Shown here piece after piece: positions 7,957 to 15,357 of a DNA stretch of 40,586 nt (positions are counted from its first letter, which is position 1; each line of letters begins with the position of its first letter). The notes under the pieces are model-generated. The model saw only the letters and a program-made list of their open reading frames with translations, was not told the DNA's origin and searched no databases. Position numbers and translations under genes: made by a program. Source of the stretch: Bacteroidota bacterium (lineage in GTDB: Bacteria > Bacteroidota > Bacteroidia > Chitinophagales > Chitinophagaceae); NCBI GenBank assembly GCA_023429825.1, contig JAEZDC010000046.1, forward strand, positions 1-40,586, in the 5' to 3' direction.

Positions 7957-9084
7957 TTACTTCCACGTTCTCTTGGCTTTCTTCCAGATAGCAGGGATAA
8001 ATAAAAAGTAATAAACGAACAGCCAGATATCGAAGAAAATAAAATATGGAAAGAGGTCACTTTCGTTCAACTTCTTCATCGACTTATGCCATATTACCGC
8101 CTGAACTAAAAATCTCAAACCGTATACAGCCAGAGGCAGCCACCATATTTTGTATAACAATATAGCAGCGATCATAAAAGGGAAAAGCCATAGCTGGCTT
8201 GAAGTATATAACCCTAGTAAAGACTTATGTTTTTGCCTGTAATATTTTACTGTTGAATAGTGACGCATTTTCTGCGTCCACCATTCGCCCCATGTTCTTT
8301 TAGCATCAGTGAGTGTATGCGCATCTTTATCGAGCAATATCTCTGTATTATACTTTTTACCTACCATGTTGATGAAAAGATCATCATCACCACCAGGTAT
8401 CTGATTGATGGCAGAGAATCCTTTGTTCTTAAAGAACAGATCTTTCTTATAGCTTAGATTTCTTCCTACACCCATATACGGCATTCCCGCAAGGGCATAC
8501 GAAAAATATTGAAGTGCGGTATGGAATGTTTCAAAACGAATGAGCTTGTTCAACAGCCCGGGCTTCTTATGAAAGGCACCATAGCCTAATACGATCTCAG
8601 TGCCTTCCCTGTAAGCATCCTGCATTTTGTACATCCAGTGTTCGCTTGCGGGAACGCAGTCTGCGTCCGTTAATAATACTGTTTCATACTTAGCCGTTTT
8701 GATACCTACACTCAACGGGAATTTCTTTCCTGCTATAAGCTTTGCTTCCTGCGTCAATTCAACTACGTTCAGATTTTTGAAACTCTTTTGAAATTCCTCC
8801 AGCAAATACTTACTGTCATCAAAGGAATTGTCATTCACCACAATCACCTCGTGTGTTGTTTTATAATCCTGCACCAATATGCCGGGAAGATTCTTAGCTA
8901 AATTCTCCGCCTCATCTCTTGCACAGATGATCACCGATAAAGGATGTTCTACAGTAACTGTCTTAGGCTTGGGCTTGTACACTGCAACCCTTCTAAAGAA
9001 ATACAGATAATAAAAAAGCTGAATAGCTATGATCAGGCAAAAAGTATAAAACAAAACTTCTCCAACAAAAGCAGGGATCATCAT
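7957..9084 (-). CDS. Family 2 glycosyltransferase, membrane-anchored
   Basis: 375 residues. An N-terminal membrane segment (about residues 8-28) precedes a GT-A catalytic domain: LSVIICARDEAENL, EVIVVNDNSFDDS with the first Asp, LLTDADCVPAS with the DxD-like metal site, GGDDDLFINMV with the presumed catalytic Asp, and QKMRHYSTVKYY in the position of the QxxRW motif of processive GT2 enzymes. Two or three hydrophobic segments follow (about 295-370). The active site faces the cytoplasm, and the sugar is probably transferred to a lipid or polymer at the membrane; the product cannot be named. Two ATGs follow one another (9084 and 9081). It is the first minus-strand gene of this block and has its own -7 element. 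Confidence 0.85.
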   Translation of the reverse strand: MMIPAFVGEVLFYTFCLIIAIQLFYYLYFFRRVAVYKPKPKTVTVEHPLSVIICARDEAENLAKNLPGILVQDYKTTHEVIVVNDNSFDDSKYLLEEFQKSFKNLNVVELTQEAKLIAGKKFPLSVGIKTAKYETVLLTDADCVPASEHWMYKMQDAYREGTEIVLGYGAFHKKPGLLNKLIRFETFHTALQYFSYALAGMPYMGVGRNLSYKKDLFFKNKGFSAINQIPGGDDDLFINMVGKKYNTEILLDKDAHTLTDAKRTWGEWWTQKMRHYSTVKYYRQKHKSLLGLYTSSQLWLFPFMIAAILLYKIWWLPLAVYGLRFLVQAVIWHKSMKKLNESDLFPYFIFFDIWLFVYYFLFIPAIWKKAKRTWK

Positions 9085-9626
9085 ATGCCAGCAAAAATAG
9101 TAGCTGTGCCAGCTATTGTTCAGAGTTAGTAACAGGTGTGAGTAATTTTATGCAGCTATCTTTTAGATAATATGATCTCATAACACATACACACGCATTA
9201 TACTTTGTACAGATCAATCACCTGTTGTAAAAGAGGCTTGAGATGTTAATGTACTTTCACAAAAAATCATCTTTTATGACATCTCATTAATGATCGGATG
9301 TATTGTGAAAAGTGTGGAGGATAACCTCAATTTTTAGAATTATTCCGTTTAACATTTCTTATTTCCTGTTGCTTCGTTGTGATGAACCTGCCGTATTTAA
9401 GATGAGTTAGTATTGGTATTCAGCTATTAAAAAATTATCTCTGAAAAAATGCTTAATACTGCTGCTCATTTCTAATATTCATATAAGGTTTAATTTGTTT
9501 TTGGTGGTATAGGACTTGCTATCTTGGGTACTCATTCTACAAGACGGGGAAAAACATACCTCCACAGACTGTAGAAAGGAAATGCTGTAAAACATAAAAT
9601 ATTCATTATCCTACAAAAGTAAACCT
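9085..9626. other. 542-bp intergenic region between divergent genes
   Basis: AT-rich and without a credible gene. It holds the minus-strand -7 element at 9092-9099 and an imperfect inverted repeat (ACTTTCACAA at 9253-9262 against TTGTGAAAAGT at 9303-9313) that could be an operator or a weak hairpin. A TATCTTGG near 9518 is only a partial match to the -7 consensus for the lipoprotein gene. Nothing else recognisable was found. Confidence 0.5.
9092..9099 (-). promoter_or_regulatory. -7 promoter element before the glycosyltransferase gene
   Basis: TATTTTTG on the minus strand, perfect to TAnnTTTG, seven bases ahead of the first ATG at 9084. The -33 region is not convincing. Confidence 0.4.
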
Positions 9627-10523
9627 ATGCAAATCTCCATGCCAAAGAGGCTATCTAGTGTAGCTACGTTCTTCGTTTTAGCAAGTTTTTTAGTAAGCTG
9701 TTCTAAGAACTATGATGAAATGGTTGCTCCAAGCAACGTTACAAGCAGTGGTACTTATTATACTACTCCTGCATCAAGCCTTACTAGTTCTGGCTACAAC
9801 GGCTTATCAGTAAACTTCAATAACAGCGCTAACGGTGCTTACGGATATGCTCAATCATTACTCGATTTTAAATCTGTAAACTTTTGGGGTGAAGCCTCAA
9901 GATCATCAATAGTTGATGGTAAACTTCGCATCAGTGTATTAAAGAATTTATTAGGTGGCGCTGGCGCTAACATCTCCAGGATCGATGCACCAGACGGAAC
10001 TGAATACCAGTTGTCATACGATATGATGTTCGATAACAATTTCGACTTCAGCTGGGGCGGTAAAGTTGGATTCGGTTATTTGATCGGTAATGGATACACT
10101 GGTGGTGTTCCGGGTACTGATGGTAATGGTGGAAGCTTCAGGGTTATGTGGTATAAGAATACATCTACAGGTCCTGTTTTCTTAAAGCCTTATGTATATT
10201 ATAAAGATCAGCCAGGTACCTATGGCAATGACTTCGGTTTGAAGTATCCTTCTAATGGTACAAGCATCCAAAAGAACACATGGTACAATGTAAAGATGTA
10301 CATGAAGAGTAACACCGGTAGCAATACTGACGGAAGAATCAAATTAGTGATCAACGGAACTACAGTTATGGACCAGGCTATCCGCTGGACTACCAACGAT
10401 CTTCAAAGAATGGTGAAGCATGTTTGCTTTGAAACATTCCGCGGTGGTGCTGAAACTTACTGGCAGTCTTCTACAGATGGCTATATCTATTACGATAACG
10501 TAAGCTTTACTAAGCTTCAATAA
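9627..10523 (+). CDS. Lipoprotein with polysaccharide-lyase-14-like domain
   Basis: 298 residues. Lipoprotein signal peptide with lipobox LVSC (Cys25), then a Ser/Thr-rich spacer to about residue 55. The rest is one beta-sandwich domain whose order of motifs recalls PL14 alginate/glucuronan lyases: YQLSYDMMFDNNFDFSWGGK, GFGYLIG, GGSFRVMWYKN, YVYYKDQPGTYG, then TWYNVKMYMKSNTG and DGRIKLVINGTTVMD. Family knowledge: PL14 members cut uronic acid polymers or bind them; I have not verified the catalytic residues, so binding alone is possible. A second gene of the same family follows 39 bases downstream as a tandem duplicate. ATG at 9639 is an alternative start. Confident on lipoprotein and family likeness, not on substrate. 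Confidence 0.65.
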   Translation: MQISMPKRLSSVATFFVLASFLVSCSKNYDEMVAPSNVTSSGTYYTTPASSLTSSGYNGLSVNFNNSANGAYGYAQSLLDFKSVNFWGEASRSSIVDGKLRISVLKNLLGGAGANISRIDAPDGTEYQLSYDMMFDNNFDFSWGGKVGFGYLIGNGYTGGVPGTDGNGGSFRVMWYKNTSTGPVFLKPYVYYKDQPGTYGNDFGLKYPSNGTSIQKNTWYNVKMYMKSNTGSNTDGRIKLVINGTTVMDQAIRWTTNDLQRMVKHVCFETFRGGAETYWQSSTDGYIYYDNVSFTKLQ

Positions 10524-10562
10524 TTCTGATAAACAATATTTCTCATCCTCAAATTATATCCT

Positions 10563-11492
10563 ATGCTAAAGAAACTTGCCTTACCCGTATACTTTGCTTT
10601 AGGAATGAGCTTTTTTGCGAGTTGTTCTAAAGGTGATATGGTAGTGCCATCAACTTATGGCGATGAAGCACCGAAGAAAAAAAATTCGGATACTCCTACA
10701 GTGGTTGTAACGCCACCACCACCTCCGCCCCCGCCACCTCCTCCGCCACCACCGGCAACTACAACATTGCCTGGTGTGAGCGTGAACTGGGATAACAGGG
10801 CTGATGGCGCATATGGATATACACAATCACTTGCCGATTTCACTAACGTGAACTTCTGGGGTGGTAACGCAAGAGTTGAGGGTGGTAAGTTGAAAACTAC
10901 CATGCTGGCAAACCTTCTTGGTGGCCCGGGTGGTAATATTTCATGAATTGATGCGCAGGACGGAACGGAATACCAGTTACAATTCGATATGATGTTCGCC
11001 AACAATTTCGATTTTAGCTGGGGTGGTAAAGTTGGTTTCGGATTTTTGATCGGTGCCGGTAACACAGGTGGTGTGCCTGCAACAGATGGTAATGGTGGAA
11101 GTTTCCGCATCATGTGGTACAAGAATAATTCTACCAGCCCGGTTTTCCTGAAGCCTTATGTATATTATAAAGATCAGCCTGGTACTTATGGAAATGACTT
11201 CGGTCTGAAATATCCTAACAATGGTACCAGCATTTCTAAAGGCACATGGTATACTGTGAAGATGTACATGAAGAGCAACACCGGTAGCAATACTGATGGA
11301 AGAATTAAGTTAGTGATCAACGGAACTACTTTGATGGACCAGGCGATCCGCTGGACTACAAACGACCTGCAGAGAATGGTGAAGCATATTTGCTTTGAAA
11401 CTTTCCGCGGTGGTGCAGAAACATATTGGCAGAGTACTTCTAACGGAGACATCTATTTTGACAATGTAAGCTATACGAGACTTCAACCTTAA
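10563..11492 (+). pseudogene. Second PL14-like lipoprotein, interrupted by an in-frame TGA
   Basis: A tandem paralogue of the preceding gene. It begins with a lipoprotein signal (lipobox FASC), then an acidic/lysine spacer and a run of 14 prolines encoded at about 10712-10754, then the same sandwich domain. At 10944-10946 a TGA stands where the sister gene has an Arg codon (ISRIDA against IS-stop-IDA). Both sides stay in the same frame, and the downstream half (to the TAA at 11492) is well conserved, so the break is a single nonsense change, most simply CGA to TGA, and looks recent. A sequencing error or a strain-level switch is possible. Residual products would be a 127-residue lipoprotein and, if restarted at the ATG at 10989, a 167-residue cytosolic fragment without a signal peptide. 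Confidence 0.8.
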
Positions 11493-11513
11493 TGGTTTGT
11501 TTTGGATAATGAC

Positions 11514-11543
11514 AAAAGCTACCTCATAGGGGTAGCTTTTTTT
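11514..11543 (+). terminator. Rho-independent terminator after the PL14-like pair
   Basis: A perfect 10-bp stem (AAAAGCTACC with GGTAGCTTTT), a 7-base loop and a T run, 21 bases behind the stop codon of the second paralogue. Confidence 0.9.
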
Positions 11544-11854
11544 GTGCTTATAATTTAATAGAAATTCAAACTAAGAATGACAACCAGCTACCTGCGTATA
11601 CGAATGTCAATTTTATTTTCAATTACTCATCCTTTTGCCAGCACACAAAAGAAAAAACATGTGCTGTAGGAACAGACAACGAAGTCCCGAGCTTTCTGAA
11701 CTCCACCCGGCCAACAAATAATCCAGTCCCACGGATCAAGCAGTCCGGTGTGAAAGCGATACAATTGTAATGGAGTTAAGTGTTTGTGAACCTGTTTATA
11801 CACTAAACATTTAATCCTGGAAATCCAATTGCGATATTTTTAGTAAGGATACAT
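11544..11854. other. Intergenic region with a possible repeat remnant
   Basis: No complete gene. On the minus strand, about 11764 down to 11630, a stretch reads as an open frame without a start (phrases HTGLLDPWDWIICWPGG and TCFFFCVLAKG, then a stop). It also contains the short palindrome-like CTTTTG...CAAAAG at 11633-11652. It resembles a dispersed intergenic repeat rather than a gene; this is a judgement from style only. Confidence 0.3.
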
Positions 11855-12478
11855 TTGAAAAAAGTAAAACAAATGATCAACTCCACCCTTGTATTTGTAG
11901 TCCTGTTTACACTGATTGGTACGGTAAAAAGTCAAACAAGTTTTGGAATTAAAGCAGGTTTAAATTTAGCTGACCAACAGAAAAAATGGACTACCTCGCA
12001 GTTTCCACCTAAAGCCAAGACCACAGTTTTTTGTGGGTACCAGGCAGGCTCTTTTGTAAAAACAAAACTTAATAAACATCTTTTGATTGCTGCTGAAATC
12101 AATCTTTCGGTAATTGGCTCAGGCAGCAAGATAGTTGACACGGATAATACTGTGTATGACACAAACGAAAGATTAGGCTATATCGAATTCCCGCTCCTGC
12201 TGCAGTATGCCAACAAACGAATTTATTTTGGAATGGGACCTGCCATTTCCATTAAGCTCTTTGCTACGCTGGTTGGCTTTGAAAATCGTAACCATGAAAT
12301 ATCAGATTACAAAACCTTTGAAAGTTCAGGCAACTTTATGGCAGGCTATGAGATTTCAAAACAACTTGATATAAATATGCGCTATAGTTATGGTTTAAGC
12401 AACTTGCATAAGTATCCAGTACATGCAGTTACAAAAAACAGATTTCTAAACTTCTCTCTTCTATATAAATTAAAGTAG
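11855..12478 (+). CDS. Outer-membrane beta-barrel protein, PorT/OMP_b-brl_2 type
   Basis: 207 residues from a TTG start. The TTG is preferred over the ATG at 11873 because it supplies the positively charged KKVKQ head of the signal peptide (cleavage near KSQ, residue 27) and has AAGGAT upstream. The mature protein starts with TSFGIKAGLNLAD, the common opening of small porin-family barrels in Bacteroidota, and goes on with alternating strands such as YIEFPLLLQYA, FMAGYEISKQLDINMRYSYGL and a final FLNFSLLYKLK ending on an aromatic/hydrophobic strand. Such proteins have eight to ten strands and mostly unknown jobs. It stands alone, with a hairpin terminator right behind it. Confidence 0.75.
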   Translation: MKKVKQMINSTLVFVVLFTLIGTVKSQTSFGIKAGLNLADQQKKWTTSQFPPKAKTTVFCGYQAGSFVKTKLNKHLLIAAEINLSVIGSGSKIVDTDNTVYDTNERLGYIEFPLLLQYANKRIYFGMGPAISIKLFATLVGFENRNHEISDYKTFESSGNFMAGYEISKQLDINMRYSYGLSNLHKYPVHAVTKNRFLNFSLLYKLK

Positions 12479-12493
12479 CGTTTGGCTAAACGC

Positions 12494-12520
12494 AGCTACC
12501 TGGCAGGGTAGCTTTTTTTT
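12494..12520 (+). terminator. Rho-independent terminator after the barrel protein gene
   Basis: Stem AGCTACC with GGTAGCT, six-base loop, followed by a run of T. A second small hairpin (GCGTTT with AAACGC, 12478-12493) lies directly upstream of it. Confidence 0.85.
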
Positions 12521-12622
12521 GCCAGCATTATCTTTCCAACTGAGTGTTACTGAATATCAGGTACAACATTCCTTTTCAATTGTTGATGTTATCGCATCGC
12601 ACAACCAGATTAGGGTTCTATA

Positions 12623-12924
12623 CAGTAATATTGGTGTTGATGAGAGTAACATTAGTCTGTTATGGCACTAAACTCAAGGCTTAAAAGACTAACATTACTC
12701 TTCCGAACCCTGATGTTAGTCCTTACAGCAGTAACATTACTCCTTCCTGGCACTGAACTCAAGGCTTTGAGAACTAACATTACCCTTATGAACGCTGATG
12801 TTAGCGTTTACAGCAGTAACATTACTCTGTTGGACACTAACCTCAAAGCCCTGAGCAGTAACATTACCCCTGGGAAGACCAACATTACCCTTTCGAACAG
12901 TAATATTACCCTTCGGAAGGGTAA
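12623..12924. repeat. Degenerate tandem array of about 21-bp units with an 84-85-bp higher order
   Basis: Units centred on AACATTA(C/G) or AATATTAC start at 12648, 12691, 12733, 12776, 12818, 12860, 12881 and 12902, that is, at multiples of 21 with occasional 22. Weaker copies (GATGTTAG, CACTAAACTC) fill the gaps. The blocks starting CACTAAACTCAAGGC, CACTGAACTCAAGGC and CACTAACCTCAAAGC repeat at 84-85 bp. Many units are near-palindromic (AGTAACATTACT). The array ends in a perfect hairpin, TTACCCTT-CGG-AAGGGTAA, at 12906-12924. Both strands are open in part (NITLxx or GNVTxx heptads), but one-base shifts in spacing break any constant frame, so I regard it as non-coding. Confidence 0.75.
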
Positions 12925-13074
12925 TTACGACAGGTAAAGTGGCGAGATCGACCCCTGGGAGTGCTTCTTTCTCATTTGACGTTAGCTTTCCTGATTGCAT
13001 AGCAGGTGCAACATAGACCCACCATTTTTTGATTTAGCTATATTAGTCCAATGCTTTAAAAGAGAACGAGGAAG

Positions 13075-13560
13075 ATGTTCAATGTAGTTATCGAACCATA
13101 TAGCCCTATCTATAAACAGGATATCGCCGAACTTATTCTAAATATTCAGAATAATGAATTTGACATTCCCATCACATTAGATGAACAACCGGACTTAACT
13201 AACATCCCAAACTTCTATCAAACAGGCAAAGGCAATTTCTTGGTCGCTAAAGTGGATGATGAAGTTGTGGGTACAATCGCTTTGCTAGACATTGGAAATG
13301 ATCAGCTCGCATTGAGAAAAATGTTTGTCGATAAAAATTATAGGGGTAAGGAATATGGTGCAGGGAAAAGATTATTAGACCATGCTATTGAGTGGGCGAA
13401 AGAAAAAGATGTGAAAGAGATCTACCTGGGTACCACAGAAAAGTTTGTTGCAGCACAAAGATTTTATGAGAAGAATGGCTTTGTTGAAATTGAGAAGAGA
13501 TCATTCCCGGTGATGAGTGTGGATGTAAAATTTTATAGATTGAACCTGTTCAATATTTAA
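13075..13560 (+). CDS. GNAT family N-acetyltransferase
   Basis: 161 residues, one complete GNAT domain. Beta strands FLVAKVDDEVVGTIAL lead to motif A, LRKMFVDKNYRGKEYGAGKRLLDHAI (residues about 82-107), where the R/K-x-x-G-x-G/A loop binds the pyrophosphate of acetyl-CoA; here it reads RGKEYGAG. Motif B is seen in KEIYLGTT and AAQRFYEKNGFVEI. The substrate cannot be deduced. It has an AGGAAG ribosome-binding site just before the ATG, unusually good for this window. The gene stands alone between the 21-bp array and tgt. Confidence 0.9.
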   Translation: MFNVVIEPYSPIYKQDIAELILNIQNNEFDIPITLDEQPDLTNIPNFYQTGKGNFLVAKVDDEVVGTIALLDIGNDQLALRKMFVDKNYRGKEYGAGKRLLDHAIEWAKEKDVKEIYLGTTEKFVAAQRFYEKNGFVEIEKRSFPVMSVDVKFYRLNLFNI

Positions 13561-13642
13561 CTGAACGCTGAAGAGTGCGACGCAAGTAAAGCTTCATCGG
13601 AGCTGAGAACGTTTGCTAACAAATAAATCCACTCTCCCGCTT

Positions 13643-13650
13643 TACATTTG
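13643..13650 (+). promoter_or_regulatory. -7 promoter element before tgt
   Basis: TACATTTG, perfect to TAnnTTTG, five bases ahead of the tgt ATG. A leaderless transcript would be expected. The upstream 95-bp gap also holds a copy of GTGCGACGCAA at 13575-13585. Confidence 0.5.
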
Positions 13651-13655
13651 CCGCA

Positions 13656-14795
13656 ATGGCAGCACTTACATTTGAATTGCAGGGAACAGATGCTTCGTCG
13701 AAAGCACGGGCAGGAAAGATAACAACAGATCATGGAGAGATACTCACGCCCATCTTCATGCCCGTAGGTACGGTGGGCAGTGTAAAGGCTGTAACCAAAC
13801 AACAGTTGAGAGATGAGGTGAAAGCGCAGATCATTTTAGGCAATACCTATCATTTGTATTTACGCCCCGGCACCGAGATATTGGAGAAAGCTGGCGGCTT
13901 ACACAAGTTCAATGGATGGAACAGGCCGATACTTACTGACAGTGGCGGCTACCAGGTTTTCTCTTTAGCAGCTAACAGAAAACTTACAGAAGAAGGTGCG
14001 TTGTTTCAATCGCATATCGATGGGAGCCGGCACATGTTCTCGCCTGAATATGTAATGGATATTCAAAGAAGCATTGGTGCAGATATCATTATGGCGTTTG
14101 ATGAATGTCCACCCTACCCAAGTGATTACGCTTATGCAAAGAAGAGCATGGAGCTGACACATAAGTGGCTCGACAGGTGTGTTGATCGTTTGGGGAATAC
14201 ACCCGATAAATATGGATACACACAGAATCTTTTCCCTATTGTACAAGGAAGCACATACAAAGACCTCAGGCAGGCATCGTGTGAATACATTGCATCGAAG
14301 AATGCTGTGGGTAATGCGATCGGCGGATTGAGTGTAGGTGAACCGGAAGAGATGATGTATGAGTTTACAGAATTGTGTTGTGATCATCTTCCTGCGGAGA
14401 AGCCGAGGTATTTAATGGGCGTGGGTACGCCGTGGAATATTGTGGAAGGGATTGCATTGGGTGTAGATATGTTCGACTGCGTGATGCCGACAAGGAACGG
14501 ACGCAATGGAATGTTGTTTACATCTAAAGGAGTGATCAACATCAAGAATAAAAAGTGGGCGGATGATTATTCTCCTATCGATGCGGATCTACCTAATGAC
14601 GTGAGTAGTTATTACAGCAAAGCCTATCTACGTCATTTGTTTGCAGCGAATGAAATATTGGGATTGCAGCTCGCAAGTATTCATAACCTCTCTTTTTACC
14701 TGTGGCTGGTGGGTGAAGCCAGAAAACAAATACTGGCTGGAACTTTTGAGGGCTGGAAGAGAGAGATCATACCACAACTGAAAGAACGCTTATAG
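13656..14795 (+). CDS. tgt: tRNA-guanine(34) transglycosylase (queuine tRNA-ribosyltransferase)
   Basis: 379 residues. Catalytic landmarks are intact: TDSGGYQVFSLA with the general acid/base Asp, FDECPPYP, IGGLSVGEP, and GVDMFDCVMPTRNGRNG with the nucleophilic Asp of FDC. The enzyme swaps guanine 34 of GUN-anticodon tRNAs for preQ1. The usual zinc site (CxCxxC plus His) is missing its three cysteines: the stretch between SPIDAD and YSKAYLRHLF has none, while the His of SIHNLSFY is kept. I recall this as a lineage trait of Bacteroidota enzymes rather than damage. Next gene on the strand is a DinB-like protein 34 bases downstream with its own -7 element. Confidence 0.95.
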   Translation: MAALTFELQGTDASSKARAGKITTDHGEILTPIFMPVGTVGSVKAVTKQQLRDEVKAQIILGNTYHLYLRPGTEILEKAGGLHKFNGWNRPILTDSGGYQVFSLAANRKLTEEGALFQSHIDGSRHMFSPEYVMDIQRSIGADIIMAFDECPPYPSDYAYAKKSMELTHKWLDRCVDRLGNTPDKYGYTQNLFPIVQGSTYKDLRQASCEYIASKNAVGNAIGGLSVGEPEEMMYEFTELCCDHLPAEKPRYLMGVGTPWNIVEGIALGVDMFDCVMPTRNGRNGMLFTSKGVINIKNKKWADDYSPIDADLPNDVSSYYSKAYLRHLFAANEILGLQLASIHNLSFYLWLVGEARKQILAGTFEGWKREIIPQLKERL

Positions 14796-14801
14796 TTTTA
14801 C

Positions 14802-14809
14802 TAGATTTG
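14802..14809 (+). promoter_or_regulatory. -7 promoter element before the DinB-like gene
   Basis: TAGATTTG, perfect to TAnnTTTG, 20 bases before the ATG at 14830. The -33 position has no clear TTTG. It may alternatively be chance in the short gap behind tgt. Confidence 0.35.
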
Positions 14810-14829
14810 GCTCACCAAAACGCTACTGC

Positions 14830-15357
14830 ATGTCAATGGATCAAACATTCATCTCAGATTGTATCAAACGATTTGAATATTATAAATCACTCGGCGATAA
14901 AACCTTTGAACAACTAGAAGAAAAAGATCTTCACTATAAACCCTCCCCGGATAGCAATAGCATAGCGATCATCATTCAGCATATGTACGGCAATATGCTC
15001 AGCCGCTGGACCAACTTTCTTACCGAAGACGGCGAAAAAGAATGGCGTAAGCGGGATGCAGAGTTTGAAGATATGCAGGCGGGCAAAAAAGACTTATTGA
15101 GTTTTTGGGAAGAAGGATGGAAATGCTTGATCAATGCATTAAAAGAACTACAGCCGAGTGATCTTACTAAAACCATATTCATTCGTACGGAACCTTTGAT
15201 CGTGTATGATGCGATCATCAGGCAGATGGCACACTATCCTTACCATGTAGGACAGATCGTACAAATTGGAAAGATGATAAGAGATAAAGAATTTAAGAAC
15301 CTGAGTATTCCTAAAGGAGAAAGCCATCAATTCAACCAGCAAATGCAACAGAAGTAA
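14830..15357 (+). CDS. DinB-like DUF1572 family protein
   Basis: 175 residues, an all-helical protein resembling DUF1572 of the DinB/YfiT-like metalloenzyme superfamily. Visible are KSLGDKTFEQLEEKDLHYKP, then SIAIIIQHMYGNMLSRWTNF with the first metal-ligand His, and a final MAHYPYHVGQIVQIGK with the pair of His typical of the three-His site. Members bind a divalent metal; some are thiol-dependent transferases, but most have no assigned reaction. The stop overlaps the next ATG by one base (TAATG), so it is translationally coupled to the PLP enzyme behind it. Start codon could also be the ATG at 14836. Confidence 0.82.
   Translation: MSMDQTFISDCIKRFEYYKSLGDKTFEQLEEKDLHYKPSPDSNSIAIIIQHMYGNMLSRWTNFLTEDGEKEWRKRDAEFEDMQAGKKDLLSFWEEGWKCLINALKELQPSDLTKTIFIRTEPLIVYDAIIRQMAHYPYHVGQIVQIGKMIRDKEFKNLSIPKGESHQFNQQMQQK

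Noticed and set aside
10944..10946. TGA as selenocysteine or other recoding
   Set aside because: The sister gene has Arg here, the site is not catalytic, and no SECIS-like hairpin was apparent; a nonsense mutation is simpler.
10655..11122. 155-residue minus-strand frame with a glycine run
   Set aside because: Shadow of the proline-rich stretch of the lipoprotein pseudogene on the other strand.
9627..11492. Polysaccharide utilisation locus
   Set aside because: No SusC/SusD pair, no sulfatase or glycoside hydrolase and no hybrid regulator nearby; only two related lipoproteins.
12623..12924. CRISPR array
   Set aside because: Units are about 21 bp, degenerate and contiguous with no unique spacers of constant length, and no cas gene is nearby.
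12662..12937. 91-residue plus-strand frame with NITLxx repeats as a gene
   Set aside because: No ribosome-binding site, starts inside the 21-bp array, and the repeat changes frame by one-base slips, so the peptide pattern comes from the DNA repeat.
12737..13000. 87-residue minus-strand frame with GNVTxx repeats as a gene
   Set aside because: Same array on the other strand; it ends inside a repeat unit and has no clear upstream signal. Kept only as part of the repeat finding.
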